Shown: positions 20,798-29,816, numbered from the stretch's first letter. The stretch is 64,000 nucleotides of DNA from Oceanobacillus rekensis (GCF_002153375.1 NZ_MTBQ01000004.1:372001-436000), one strand, 5' to 3'. A program made the numbers and translations. Notes: a model not told the origin generated them from the sequence alone.

Positions 20798-20873
20798 GGC
20801 TCCGTAGCTCAGGGGATAGAGCATTGGTTTCCTAAACCATGTGTCGCAGGTTCGAATCCTGCCGGGGTCACCA
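20798..20873 (+). tRNA. tRNA-Arg(CCU)
   Basis: Acceptor GGCTCCG pairs with CGGGGTC (G-T pairs included); D-arm AGCTCAGGGGATAGAGC; anticodon stem-loop TTGGTTTCCTAAACCA with anticodon CCT; T-arm GCAGGTTCGAATCCTGC; encoded CCA. It stands at the left edge of a gene block that is absent from this locus in B. subtilis. Confidence 0.96.
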
Positions 20874-20953
20874 CAATATATTACTAATCTCCTTCCAACA
20901 AATTCACTTTGATTTACCATATTCAAATATTGACATCAGAGAGGACAAACTAT

Positions 20954-22180
20954 ATGAGTCTAACAAAAAAGATTTTAATTGCGCTTGTATTGGGGGTCAT
21001 TTTTGGAATAGGTTTCACCTTTGTTCCCCAAGAACTATTTACAACGATTAATACATATATATTAGACCCAGTTGGGCAAATATTTCTTAACTTAATTATG
21101 ATGCTTGTTGTTCCACTTGTATTCGTATCGATTACTCTAGGTACGGCCGGTTTAGGAGAACCAGCGAAACTTGGTAAAATTGGTATCTATACTGTTGGAT
21201 TTTTCCTTGTTACAACTTCATGTGCGCTTGTAATCGGACTAGGACTCGGGTATTTATTAGAGCCTGGAAAAGAAGGCGTATTTGAAACAACGGAAGAATT
21301 TGAACCAGGTGAAGCACCACCAATTATGGAAACAATTGTGAATATTATTCCTGAAAATCCAATAGCGTCCATGGCAGATGGAGAAATGCTTCAAATCATC
21401 GCATTTGCAATATTTATTGGGATTGCCTTGGCTTTACTTGGAGAAAAAACAGCAGGAATTTATCGGCTCTTCGAACAAGCAAATGAAATATTTAATTGGA
21501 TTGTAAACTTTGTTATGAAAGCAGCACCATATGGAGCATTCGCGCTTGTTGCATCTGCTATTGGGGATGCAGGTTTAGATGCAGTAGGTTCCATGGCGAT
21601 GTACATGGTTACTGTTGTGCTTGGATTAATTGTGCACGGATTGGTTATTTATAGTTTAGCGATTTGGTGGATTGGAAGGGCAAACCCATTTAAGTTTTAT
21701 AAAGGTTTTTTCCCTGCGATGTCAGTTGGTTTTAGTACATCCAGTTCTAATGCGACATTACCATTTTCCATGAAAACCGCTCAAGAAAACCTTGGTGTCA
21801 AGAAAGAAATCAGCAGCTTTGTTCAGCCACTTGGGGCAACTATTAATATGGATGGGACAGCCATTATGCAAGCTGTTGCAACAGTATTCATATCCCAAGT
21901 ATATGCCATTCCATTAGAATTCACGGACATGCTAATGGTCGTACTAACAGCAACGCTTGCAAGTATTGGCACGGCAGGTGTACCATCGGTTGGCTTAATT
22001 ATGCTTGCAATGGTACTTGCACAAGTGGGACTACCTGTAGAGGGGATCGCACTGATTGTTGGTATTGATCGTTTATTAGACATGCTACGTACTTCCTTAA
22101 ATATAACCGGAGATGCAACATGTGCCTTTATCATTTCTGAGCAGGAAAAACGTAAGGAATTAAAAGCAAAACAATTATAA
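20954..22180 (+). CDS. Dicarboxylate/amino acid:cation symporter (DAACS family)
   Basis: A 408-residue membrane transporter of the glutamate/aspartate/C4-dicarboxylate family. Hydrophobic segments run from residue 5 on; the re-entrant hairpin 1 motif appears as FSTSSSNATLPFSM and the substrate/sodium motif as GATINMDGTAIMQ in TM7, with a conserved DRLLDMLRTSLNITGDA in TM8. The start is the ATG at 20954 after AGAGAGGACAAAC; the first residues MSLTKKILIALVLG fit a cytoplasmic N-terminus. It most resembles GltP/GltT-type sodium- or proton-glutamate symporters, but the substrate cannot be read from sequence. A terminator follows. Confidence 0.92.
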   Translation: MSLTKKILIALVLGVIFGIGFTFVPQELFTTINTYILDPVGQIFLNLIMMLVVPLVFVSITLGTAGLGEPAKLGKIGIYTVGFFLVTTSCALVIGLGLGYLLEPGKEGVFETTEEFEPGEAPPIMETIVNIIPENPIASMADGEMLQIIAFAIFIGIALALLGEKTAGIYRLFEQANEIFNWIVNFVMKAAPYGAFALVASAIGDAGLDAVGSMAMYMVTVVLGLIVHGLVIYSLAIWWIGRANPFKFYKGFFPAMSVGFSTSSSNATLPFSMKTAQENLGVKKEISSFVQPLGATINMDGTAIMQAVATVFISQVYAIPLEFTDMLMVVLTATLASIGTAGVPSVGLIMLAMVLAQVGLPVEGIALIVGIDRLLDMLRTSLNITGDATCAFIISEQEKRKELKAKQL

Positions 22181-22185
22181 ATGAG

Positions 22186-22217
22186 AAAACCATTCATACT
22201 CTAGTGGATGGTTTTTC
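22186..22217 (+). terminator. Terminator after the symporter gene
   Basis: AAAACCATTCA pairs with TGGATGGTTTT (one G-T pair) and is followed by TCTTTTT. Confidence 0.75.
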
Positions 22218-22389
22218 TTTTTGGAATCGTAGTCACAGCGCATCTAATTTACAGCTATTCTAATCGGCCAATCTACCCCATTTAAAAAAACAAAAAATAA
22301 TTATCGATCGAAATACTTTCAAAATGTCACAGAATGTTCTAAAATAAAAAGTAGTTACCGAATGTTTCAATAATTTCATGTAATTAGAA

Positions 22390-22403
22390 TGTAATCGTTT
22401 ACA
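22390..22403 (+). promoter_or_regulatory. Catabolite-responsive element (cre) of acsA
   Basis: TGTAATCGTTTACA fits the CcpA-site consensus TGWNANCGNTNWCA at every position and ends 21 nt before the acsA start. This suggests carbon catabolite repression of acetate use, as known for B. subtilis acsA. Confidence 0.85.
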
Positions 22404-22424
22404 AATTTGGTGTGAGGTGATGAA

Positions 22425-24140
22425 ATGGATATGCAAGTAGTACCTGCTCGTAAAGGCAATTATAATTTACAAAACTATGAAAAGATGCGTGAGAAATTTT
22501 CATGGGAAGATGTGAAGGAGAACTTTACCTGGAATAAAACGGGTAAGGTAAATATGGCTTATGAGGCGGTTGATCGGCATGCAGCTGATCCAGCAAAGAA
22601 GGATAAAGCTGCGTTACTGTATTCTTCTCCTGAACGAGAAGAAGTCGTCACATTTGGTCAATTAAGCATAGAGAGCAATAAGTTTGCTAATATACTTAAG
22701 AAGTATGAAGTAAATAAGGGTGACCGTGTATTTCTTTTTATGCCTAGAAGCCCAGAATTCTATGCGGCATTTTTTGGTATTTTAAAAACTGGTGCCATAG
22801 CAGGTCCGTTATTTGAGGCATTTATGGAGCAGGCAGTCAGGGACCGTCTGTTGGATAGTGAAGCCAAATTCCTGATTACAACACCTGATTTACTGTATCG
22901 CATACCACAGGATGAATTGCCAAATCTGGAGAAGATTATTCTCGTTGGGAACAATGATAAGGATGCAGAGAAATTTATTGATTATGATAAAGAAATGAAA
23001 GCAGCATCGACAGATTTTTCCATTGAATGGGTAGATTTGGAAGATGGGATGCTCCTGCATTATACCTCTGGTTCCACTGGAAAGCCAAAAGGTATCTTGC
23101 ATGTGCATAATGCAATGATTCAGCACTATGCAACAGGTGAATGGGTATTGGATTTAAAGGAAGATGACGTCTATTGGTGTACGGCCGATCCAGGTTGGGT
23201 GACCGGTACAAGTTATGGTATTTTTGCTCCGTGGTTGCATGGTGTTACGAATGTCATCCGTGGTGGCAGGTTTACACCAGATGATTGGTATAAAACATTG
23301 GAAAATAATAAGGTTTCCGTATGGTATACTGCTCCAACTGCATTAAGGATGCTTGTAAGTCATGGAGATAATGCAGTGAAGAAGTATGATTTATCCTCAC
23401 TAAGACATCTTTTAAGTGTTGGTGAGCCACTTAACCCTGAGGTTATTACATGGGGATTAAAGGCATTTGACTTAAGAATTCACGACACATGGTGGATGAC
23501 GGAAACTGGCGCACAGCTTATCGTTAATCTTCCATCATTAGAAATTCGTCCGGGATCAATGGGAAAACCAATTCCAGGTGTGGAAGCATCCATCGTGGAT
23601 AATGAGGGAAATGAAATTCCAGCGAATCAAATGGGGAATCTGGCAATAAAAGAAGGATGGCCCGCAATGATGCGCCAAGTATGGAATAACCCGGGTAAAT
23701 ATGATAGTTACTTTATCAATGGCTGGTATGTATCTGGTGACAGTGCATATCGCGATGAGGATGGCTATTTCTGGTTCCAGGGACGGTTGGATGATGTGAT
23801 TAACACTTCCGGTGAACGTGTAGGACCATTTGAAGTGGAGAGTAAGTTGATTGAACATCCAGCAGTTGCTGAAGCGGGTGTTATTGGTAAACCAGATCCA
23901 GAGCGTGGAGAGATAATTAAGGCATTTATTACACTAAATGATGGCTATGACAATACAGAAGAGCTTCTAGAAGATATTCGCAAGTTTGTCAAAACAGGTC
24001 TCAGTGCGCATGCAGCACCACGTGAAATAGAAGTAAAAGATAGTATTCCGAAGACGAGAAGCGGTAAAATCATGCGCCGTCTCTTGAAGTCATGGGAACT
24101 TGGACTTCCAACAGGGGATACTTCAACATTAGAAGAGTAA
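22425..24140 (+). CDS. acsA: Acetyl-CoA synthetase
   Basis: AcsA activates acetate to acetyl-CoA through an acetyl-adenylate. The 571-residue length is that of B. subtilis AcsA. The AMP-binding P-loop is YTSGSTGKPKGILHVHN; the adenine motif lies near HDTWWMTETGAQ; the hinge is GRLDDVINTSGERVGPFEVES; and the catalytic, acetylatable lysine is in KTRSGKIMRR at the C-terminus. The ATG at 22425 follows TGAGGTGATGAA. It is a single-gene unit between a cre site and a terminator. No acuABC genes, which adjoin acsA in B. subtilis, are present here. Confidence 0.96.
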   Translation: MDMQVVPARKGNYNLQNYEKMREKFSWEDVKENFTWNKTGKVNMAYEAVDRHAADPAKKDKAALLYSSPEREEVVTFGQLSIESNKFANILKKYEVNKGDRVFLFMPRSPEFYAAFFGILKTGAIAGPLFEAFMEQAVRDRLLDSEAKFLITTPDLLYRIPQDELPNLEKIILVGNNDKDAEKFIDYDKEMKAASTDFSIEWVDLEDGMLLHYTSGSTGKPKGILHVHNAMIQHYATGEWVLDLKEDDVYWCTADPGWVTGTSYGIFAPWLHGVTNVIRGGRFTPDDWYKTLENNKVSVWYTAPTALRMLVSHGDNAVKKYDLSSLRHLLSVGEPLNPEVITWGLKAFDLRIHDTWWMTETGAQLIVNLPSLEIRPGSMGKPIPGVEASIVDNEGNEIPANQMGNLAIKEGWPAMMRQVWNNPGKYDSYFINGWYVSGDSAYRDEDGYFWFQGRLDDVINTSGERVGPFEVESKLIEHPAVAEAGVIGKPDPERGEIIKAFITLNDGYDNTEELLEDIRKFVKTGLSAHAAPREIEVKDSIPKTRSGKIMRRLLKSWELGLPTGDTSTLEE

Positions 24141-24147
24141 TCAATAG

Positions 24148-24191
24148 AACTTTGGTTTTTGCCCTCATGCGGCAGGGCCAAAGTTTTTTTC
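24148..24191 (+). terminator. Terminator after acsA
   Basis: AACTTTGG pairs with CCAAAGTT and, inside it, GCCCT with AGGGC; a TTTTTTT run follows. Confidence 0.85.
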
Positions 24192-24295
24192 TTTGGCAGT
24201 TAAGAAGTGGAACTAAGGTCGTCACTTAAAGCTTGGCGACAACTAAGTTTTCTATTTATACTTAGTAGCATTAATAGGAAGAGGAGAATTCCAGT

Positions 24296-24811
24296 ATGAG
24301 AGAATTAAACAATCGTACACATTATTATCCGGGTACATCCATTCGAATGATTCCAGGTGATGTCCTCTATTCTCACAAGACTGCATTGTCTTCATTAGTC
24401 GTTGGACACTCCGGGATTGTTGGTGAGGATTATCGAATATACCACGTAAATAAATTGGGGAGTAAGGGACATGCAGATCGAATACCAACTTATTTAAGCA
24501 GGCATAAGATTGGCGAAAAATTAACCATTTTACGAGGAAATAATTCAGATGAGGCAAGAAATGCAGCAAAATGGGCCAAGGATAATATCGATAGCGCAAG
24601 CACATATTCTTATACAAGAGACCTTCAAGATGTCGAAAAAAATTATTGCTCTAAATATGTTTGGCAGGCCTTTTATTTTGGAAGTGGTGGAAAGAAAGAC
24701 CTTACTAGCAGAACATTGCATCAAACTTTAAAGAGATATATTAAGCCCGCGCAGATTTATCGTAGTTTGGAAAAAATCGGTATGTTTGATTATGATTTTC
24801 GTAGGTATTAG
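24296..24811 (+). CDS. YiiX/YebB-like permuted NlpC/P60 hydrolase
   Basis: A 171-residue soluble protein. Two landmarks suggest the circularly permuted papain-like fold of the YiiX/YebB family: an early histidine in GDVLYSHKTALSSLVVGHSGIV and a later cysteine in NYCSKYVWQAFYF, which would form the Cys-His pair. Members are thiol hydrolases or acyltransferases with poorly known substrates. There is no signal peptide, so it should act in the cytoplasm. The ATG at 24296 follows GGAAGAGGAGAATTCCAGT. It is not part of an obvious operon; the next gene starts 76 nt on. The family call is by motif only. Confidence 0.65.
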   Translation: MRELNNRTHYYPGTSIRMIPGDVLYSHKTALSSLVVGHSGIVGEDYRIYHVNKLGSKGHADRIPTYLSRHKIGEKLTILRGNNSDEARNAAKWAKDNIDSASTYSYTRDLQDVEKNYCSKYVWQAFYFGSGGKKDLTSRTLHQTLKRYIKPAQIYRSLEKIGMFDYDFRRY

Positions 24812-24887
24812 ATAAGGGAAGATTAGAGGGATATGGCAATGGGAGAAAAAATAGACACTAATTTATTAATTAACTGAGGTGTAATTT

Positions 24888-25967
24888 ATGCTGAATAATG
24901 AAATTACAGAACTCTTAAAGATAAAGTATCCGATTATACAGGCGCCTATGGCAGGTGGGATTACTACAACAGAGCTAGTTTCCGAAGTCTCAAATTATGG
25001 AGGTCTGGGAATGATTGGAGCAGGATATATGACTCCAATTCAAATACGTACACAAATTAGAGAAATAAAACAGTTAACATCAAATTCATTTGGTATCAAC
25101 CTATTTGTACCAAATGAATTCGATGTTACTGACCAAGAAGTCAAATCCGTTAATCAGATATTACGGCCAATTCGTGAGCAATTGAATTTGCACCCAATTG
25201 ATAGCTTGGAAATTCCGACATTTAATCATCTATTAGAGGAATTTAATGAGCAAATTAAGACGGTAATTGAAGAAAAAGTTCCGATTTGCTCCTTTACATT
25301 TGGTATTCCTCCAAGAGAAGTGATTCATGAGTTAAAACAACATCATATTATTCTAATGGGAACGGCTACTACGGTTAGAGAGGCATTGGAAAATGAAAAG
25401 GCAGGAATGGATATTATTGTTGTGCAAGGCAGTGAGGCTGGTGGACATCGAGGCAATTTTACCCAAGGGTATCAAGAGAGTTTGGTTGGTTTAATGTCAC
25501 TGATTCCACAAGTTGCCGACAATGTAAGTATTCCTGTTGTTTCCGCTGGAGGAATAATGGATGGAAGAGGATTAACGGCCTCTATATGCTTAGGTGCGAA
25601 GGGGGTTCAGATGGGAACAGCCTTTTTAACTTGTGTGGAGAGTGGTGCTAATGAGCTACATAAAGAGGAAATTCTCAATGCTCACGAAGATCAAACTGTT
25701 TTAACACGTTCATTCTCAGGAAAATACGCAAGAGGAGTCAAAAATAAATTCATTTCAGAGATGCTGCAAAATGAAGCATCTCTCCCAGATTTTCCCGTAC
25801 AAAACATATTAACAAAGGGAATTAGAAAAGCCTCTTCTTCGCAAAATAATCGAGATTATATGTCGCTTTGGTCGGGGCAAAGTCCAAGATTAGCTAAAAG
25901 ACAAACGGTTAACGCGTTAATTAAAGGAGTTATTTCAGAGGCAAACAATATCAGAAATGGCAAATAA
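24888..25967 (+). CDS. Nitronate monooxygenase family flavoprotein
   Basis: A 359-residue FMN-binding TIM barrel of the nitronate monooxygenase / 2-nitropropane dioxygenase family. Evidence: the N-terminal KYPIIQAPMAGGITTTELVSEVS, the glycine-rich GGLGMIGAGYM, the family signature GSEAGGHRGNF with the catalytic histidine, and the phosphate-binding SAGGIMDGRGLTAS. Class I enzymes oxidise toxic alkyl nitronates; the related FabK enoyl-ACP reductases share the fold, but the AGGHRG motif favours the monooxygenase. The neighbouring hmp and nsrR genes also concern nitrogen oxides, which may be coincidence. Confidence 0.85.
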   Translation: MLNNEITELLKIKYPIIQAPMAGGITTTELVSEVSNYGGLGMIGAGYMTPIQIRTQIREIKQLTSNSFGINLFVPNEFDVTDQEVKSVNQILRPIREQLNLHPIDSLEIPTFNHLLEEFNEQIKTVIEEKVPICSFTFGIPPREVIHELKQHHIILMGTATTVREALENEKAGMDIIVVQGSEAGGHRGNFTQGYQESLVGLMSLIPQVADNVSIPVVSAGGIMDGRGLTASICLGAKGVQMGTAFLTCVESGANELHKEEILNAHEDQTVLTRSFSGKYARGVKNKFISEMLQNEASLPDFPVQNILTKGIRKASSSQNNRDYMSLWSGQSPRLAKRQTVNALIKGVISEANNIRNGK

Positions 25968-25974
25968 GAGAATT

Positions 25975-26011
25975 AAAAGGAGTCCATCATAGAGATCGGC
26001 TCCTTTTTCTA
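25975..26011. terminator. Bidirectional terminator, nitronate monooxygenase and hmp
   Basis: AAAAGGAG (25975-25982) pairs with CTCCTTTT (26000-26007) followed by T/C; genes converge on it from both sides. Confidence 0.8.
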
Positions 26012-26013
26012 TC

Positions 26014-27243
26014 TTATTGTGTAATATCTTCAGGAGGTCCAAAGATTTCAAAGTGTATGTCAGAATCTGCGACATTTAATGCTTTCAAATGCTTGTATGC
26101 TGCACGCATGAACCCTTTTGGTCCACAGAAATAAAATGCTGCGTCACTCGTTGGAAGAACAGTTGATAGCCACTCCTGATCAATATAACCCTTTTTATCA
26201 TACGTTTCTCCTTCAGTAGGACTATCATATACGGTTAAGCTTGTAACATTTTTTGCAGCAGAAGCAATTTCATCCACACGGTCTTTCATGGCATGGAATT
26301 TCCCTGATCTTGCTGCATGGATATAAATAATCTCTCGTTCTGGTTGATTCTGTGTCACTGTTTCAAGCATACTCATCATCGGTGTTAACCCGACACCACC
26401 ACTAATTAATATTAACGGTCTTGTGTCACTTTGATCGAGATAGAAGTCACCAGATGGTGCGCTGATTGGTATAACACTACCTTCCTCTATATGATGGTGC
26501 AAGAAGCTGGATACAACTCCTTTTGGATTTTCTGAGGTAGCATCTTCACGTTTAACACTGAGGCGATAATATTCTTCTCCAGGAGCACAGGATAGGCTGT
26601 ATTGACGTAAGTGATTATACGATTCACCAGGAATTTCAGCTTTCACCGTAATATACTGTCCAGGCTGGTAGGAAGGAAAGGCTTTCCCATCTGCGGATTG
26701 TAAATAGAATGAAGTAATGACATCACTTTCCACTTCTTTCTTAACAACCGTAAAGTCACGGAAATCAACCCAGTCACCAGTAGTATTTTTCACTTCATCA
26801 TACATTTCTTTTTCGAGGGAAATGAAGACATCAGCAATCACTCCATATGCTTTTGCCCATGCGTCAATAATATCATCTGTTGCTGCATCACCTAAAACGT
26901 CCTTTATCCCCATTAATAGATATTTTCCGACGATTGGATAATGTTCTGGTTTGATATTCAAACTTCTATGCTTTTGTGAGATTTGCTTTACTGCTGGTAA
27001 AATCGCTTCCAAATTCTCAATATGCACTGCAGCTGCATACACGGTATTTGCCAGTGCTTTTGGCTGGTCGCCTTTTCGTTGATTGGTTTGGTTGAAGATA
27101 TTTTTCAATTCTGGGTGATCTTTAAACATAAGTTGATAGAATCGAGTTGTTATTGCAGTTCCATGTTCTTCTAATACTGGTACAGTAGCTTTGATAATTT
27201 CAATTGTATCCTGATTTAAACCGATAGTAGTTTCCGTTGCCAT
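26014..27243 (-). CDS. hmp: Flavohemoprotein (nitric oxide dioxygenase)
   Basis: Hmp converts nitric oxide to nitrate with oxygen and NAD(P)H. The 409-residue protein has an N-terminal globin domain (to about residue 140) with the haem-ligand region [21 protein letters not shown], then the FAD domain with RQYSLS and the NAD domain with [13 protein letters not shown]; the C-terminus [10 protein letters not shown] is typical. I choose the ATG at 27243, which has AGGGAG 8 nt upstream on its strand, over a GTG at 27252 that overlaps that site. It is divergent from nsrR with an operator-like palindrome between them. Confidence 0.96.
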   Translation of the reverse strand: MATETTIGLNQDTIEIIKATVPVLEEHGTAITTRFYQLMFKDHPELKNIFNQTNQRKGDQPKALANTVYAAAVHIENLEAILPAVKQISQKHRSLNIKPEHYPIVGKYLLMGIKDVLGDAATDDIIDAWAKAYGVIADVFISLEKEMYDEVKNTTGDWVDFRDFTVVKKEVESDVITSFYLQSADGKAFPSYQPGQYITVKAEIPGESYNHLRQYSLSCAPGEEYYRLSVKREDATSENPKGVVSSFLHHHIEEGSVIPISAPSGDFYLDQSDTRPLILISGGVGLTPMMSMLETVTQNQPEREIIYIHAARSGKFHAMKDRVDEIASAAKNVTSLTVYDSPTEGETYDKKGYIDQEWLSTVLPTSDAAFYFCGPKGFMRAAYKHLKALNVADSDIHFEIFGPPEDITQ

Positions 27244-27267
27244 ATCAAGCACTCCCTATTATTATTT

Positions 27268-27292
27268 AAAGATGTATTTTGTATACATGTTT
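27268..27292. promoter_or_regulatory. NsrR-type operator between hmp and nsrR
   Basis: A palindrome ATGTAT-N5-ATACAT (27272-27288) within AAAGATGTAT...ATACATGTTT resembles the AAGATGTATTT-type inverted repeat known for NsrR sites of Firmicutes. It lies 25-49 nt from the hmp start, suited to repress hmp. Confidence 0.75.
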
Positions 27293-27383
27293 AATTATAT
27301 AGTATCTATTTGAACTGTATCAATAGCGAAAACTAACTTTTGTGTTACAATATTGTGAAGAAGTTATCCTCTGAGGTGATTAT

Positions 27384-27824
27384 GTGCAATTAAAAAAATA
27401 TACCGATTACGCACTGCGCGTTTTAATATATACGGGAACCAAACCGAATAATGAACTTGCTAGTATTAAAGAAATATCTGAAGTCTTTCATATATCCCAG
27501 CACCATCTGGGGAAAATCGTTTTTGAGTTAAATAAAATGGGGCTAGTGGAAACGATTAGAGGGAGAAACGGTGGTCTCCGTCTTGCTAAACCAGCAGATG
27601 AAATTAATGTTGGCTTGCTTGTCCGAAGCTTGGAAAGTGATTTCACCTTATTGGAGTGCTTTGATCAAGGTACCAATCATTGTGTAATATCACCTGCTTG
27701 TACATTAAAACATACTTTAAATAAGGCGTTACATGCCTTTTTTAAGGTGTTGGAAGAATATACAATCAAGGATTTAATTAAAAATGAAGAAGAATTAAGA
27801 GAGCTAATGGGCATGAATAAATAA
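27384..27824 (+). CDS. nsrR: Nitric-oxide-sensing repressor NsrR (Rrf2 family)
   Basis: A 146-residue Rrf2-type winged-helix regulator starting MQLKKYTDYALRVLIY, with the DNA-binding segment ISEVFHISQHHLGKIVFELNKMGLVETIRGRNGGLRLA. Three cysteines in the C-terminal half (ECFDQGTNHCVISPACTLK) match the ligands of the NO-sensitive iron-sulfur cluster of NsrR. The start is GTG at 27384 after CTGAGGTGATTAT. Divergence from hmp, the classic target, supports the call over other Rrf2 proteins such as IscR or CymR. Confidence 0.92.
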   Translation: MQLKKYTDYALRVLIYTGTKPNNELASIKEISEVFHISQHHLGKIVFELNKMGLVETIRGRNGGLRLAKPADEINVGLLVRSLESDFTLLECFDQGTNHCVISPACTLKHTLNKALHAFFKVLEEYTIKDLIKNEEELRELMGMNK

Positions 27825-27889
27825 TGTTTTGTTTTGTCCCAAATGGGAAGACCCATTATGAATCAACTCAGAAAAGGAGCGGATTTTAA

Positions 27890-28405
27890 ATGGGTAAGAA
27901 AATAGCAACAGTCATTACGGATATGTTTGAGGATGTTGAATATACGAGTCCGGCAGAGGCATTCAAAGAAGCAGGCCATGACATCGTTACCATCGAAAAG
28001 GAAAAGGGTAAAGAGGTTACAGGCAAGAATAAAGAAGCAACGGTAACTATTGACTATGGAATCGATGATGTTAATCCAAGTGATTTCGATGCATTATTTA
28101 TTCCGGGCGGATTTTCCCCGGATCAACTGCGGGCAGATGATCGATTCGTGCGATTTGCCAAACACTTCATGGATGAGAAAAAGCCAGTATTCGCAATTTG
28201 CCATGGACCACAGCTGTTAGTTACGGCAAAAGCATTGGAAGGCCGTGATGCAACAGGTTATAAATCCATTCAGGTGGATATGGAATATGCAGGTGCAAAA
28301 GTTGTAGATAAGGAAGTTGTTGTTTGTCAGAACCAGCTAGTCACAAGCCGACAGCCAGATGACATTCCAGCATTCAATCGTGAATCATTAAATCTGTTAA
28401 AATAA
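27890..28405 (+). CDS. DJ-1/PfpI family protein (general stress protein 18-like)
   Basis: A 171-residue class I glutamine-amidotransferase-like protein. The nucleophile elbow is FAICHGPQLL with the cysteine near residue 104, and the conserved glutamate lies in FEDVEYTSPAE at residues 14-20. Its closest known relative is probably B. subtilis YfkM (Gsp18); archaeal PfpI is a peptidase, while other members act as glyoxalases or deglycases. The ATG at 27890 follows AAAAGGAGCGGATTTTAA. It lies 65 nt downstream of nsrR without a terminator, so cotranscription is possible. Confidence 0.88.
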   Translation: MGKKIATVITDMFEDVEYTSPAEAFKEAGHDIVTIEKEKGKEVTGKNKEATVTIDYGIDDVNPSDFDALFIPGGFSPDQLRADDRFVRFAKHFMDEKKPVFAICHGPQLLVTAKALEGRDATGYKSIQVDMEYAGAKVVDKEVVVCQNQLVTSRQPDDIPAFNRESLNLLK

Positions 28406-28413
28406 ATAATAGG

Positions 28414-28445
28414 AAAAGGGACTCCTTGGAGAGTCCCTTTTGCTT
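28414..28445. terminator. Bidirectional terminator, DJ-1/PfpI gene and sleL
   Basis: Perfect 11-bp stem AAAAGGGACTC (28414-28424)/GAGTCCCTTTT (28431-28441) between convergent genes. Confidence 0.88.
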
Positions 28446-28463
28446 TGCTTAGTATTTGTGTAT

Positions 28464-29753
28464 TTACTCAATTTTTGTAATTGTAAATTGATCATTCAGT
28501 AATAGCCAGTTTTGTGGAAAGGCTAGACCGAGCTTCCAATAAGCGATTCCCAGTAAGTTAAATTCCCGAATCAAATCAAATTTAGCTTGAATTGATCTAG
28601 CATCTTCAAACCATACTTCATGCTGTAACCCTTCATCGTCCGTATAGATGAAGAATGGTGCCTGTGCCGTTGTGTCATACTTGATTTCGGCATTGTTCTC
28701 CCATGCAATCTCAATTGCTTGCTGTGGACTTACTGCACGTGCTGCGGGCCCACCTTCAACAAAGGGAAGTGTCCAATCATATCCGTATAAATTTTGCCCC
28801 ATTAATATTTTATTTGTTGGGATGACAGATACAGCGTATTCGATTACCCTTCTTACTTCATTAATAGGTGAGACAGCCATTGCGGGCCCGTAACTGTAGC
28901 CCCACTCATAAGTCATTAATACGACAAAATCGACAATTTCCCCGTGTGCAGCATAATCATGTGCTTCATACCATTGTCCTGCCTGTGTTGCGCTTGTCTT
29001 GGGAGCCAAAGCGGTGGATAATAATATATTTTCCTGTGATAATCTTTCTTTTACTCTCCGAAGAAAAGTATTATACGCTTCTCTGTCCTCTGAAAGGAGA
29101 AATTCAAAATCAAAATGTACATCTCTGAAATCTCCAGCAATAGCTGTATTGACGATGTTATCCAATAACGTATTCTGAACTGCCCTTACAGTAAGGATGA
29201 TATGTGCGAGCTCATCACTGAACCCACCTTCTTCTAAATTGGTTACGACCATGGTAAGTGCTGTATTATTGCGATCTGCAATTTGTCTAAGATTCCCCAT
29301 TGGCGGTTCATTTAATGTCCCATCCCTATTGACCTGGTAGCTGAATAATGCAAGGTAGGTTAAATAGGGGGAATTTTTTGCGGCGGCATTTTCAAGTGTT
29401 TCTGAAACGGTCTCACCAAAAGGTTCTATATATGCATAGGAAGTGATCGGACTTTTTTGTAAAGATGGAATATAAAGACGTTGTCCCACAGAGAGTATTG
29501 ATTCTATGGGGATATTATTAATTTGGGCTAATTCCTGATACGAAATTCCAAATTGGTTTGCGATCGTATATAAACTGTCACCTGGTTGGACAAAATAAAA
29601 TTGGCCAAGTATGGGTATTACTAGAGCTTGCCCGATGACAAGGGAATCTGGAGCTTCTAGTTCATTTGCATCAACAATAGCGGTAATACTCGTATTGTAT
29701 GTATTTGCAATGGAAAACAATGTATCAGCCGGATTTACAATATGAATTTGCAA
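28464..29753 (-). CDS. sleL: Spore cortex-lytic glucosaminidase-type protein SleL/YaaH
   Basis: A 429-residue spore-associated hydrolase with two N-terminal LysM domains (about residues 1-46 and 49-95, each with PADTLFSIAN or PGDSLYTIAN and a VIP or YIP end) and a C-terminal glycoside hydrolase 18 barrel with the catalytic HFDFEF motif near residue 209. SleL/YaaH acts on cortex fragments during germination. There is no signal peptide, as usual for this coat protein. The start is TTG at 29753 with AGGAGGAAG 8 nt upstream. A sigma-E-type promoter lies just ahead. In B. subtilis yaaH and yaaI also stand together upstream of tadA. Confidence 0.93.
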   Translation of the reverse strand: MQIHIVNPADTLFSIANTYNTSITAIVDANELEAPDSLVIGQALVIPILGQFYFVQPGDSLYTIANQFGISYQELAQINNIPIESILSVGQRLYIPSLQKSPITSYAYIEPFGETVSETLENAAAKNSPYLTYLALFSYQVNRDGTLNEPPMGNLRQIADRNNTALTMVVTNLEEGGFSDELAHIILTVRAVQNTLLDNIVNTAIAGDFRDVHFDFEFLLSEDREAYNTFLRRVKERLSQENILLSTALAPKTSATQAGQWYEAHDYAAHGEIVDFVVLMTYEWGYSYGPAMAVSPINEVRRVIEYAVSVIPTNKILMGQNLYGYDWTLPFVEGGPAARAVSPQQAIEIAWENNAEIKYDTTAQAPFFIYTDDEGLQHEVWFEDARSIQAKFDLIREFNLLGIAYWKLGLAFPQNWLLLNDQFTITKIE

Positions 29754-29786
29754 AGAATCTTCCTCCTCTATTCGTTTCTTTTACCA

Positions 29787-29815
29787 AATTTATGTGGAGG
29801 AAGTGTAAGATATGA
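29787..29815 (-). promoter_or_regulatory. Candidate sigma-E promoter of sleL
   Basis: On the minus strand, TCATATC (29815-29809), a 14-bp spacer and CATAAATT (29794-29787) fit the sigma-E pattern of an ATATT-like -35 and CATANNNT -10. The site lies between yaaI and sleL and leaves room for the ribosome-binding site; B. subtilis yaaH is sigma-E dependent. Confidence 0.6.
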
Positions 29816-29816
29816 T

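Noticed and set aside
20798-28445. Prophage or integrative element at tRNA-Arg
   Set aside because: No integrase, phage genes or duplicated tRNA 3' end were seen; all genes are ordinary metabolic or stress functions.
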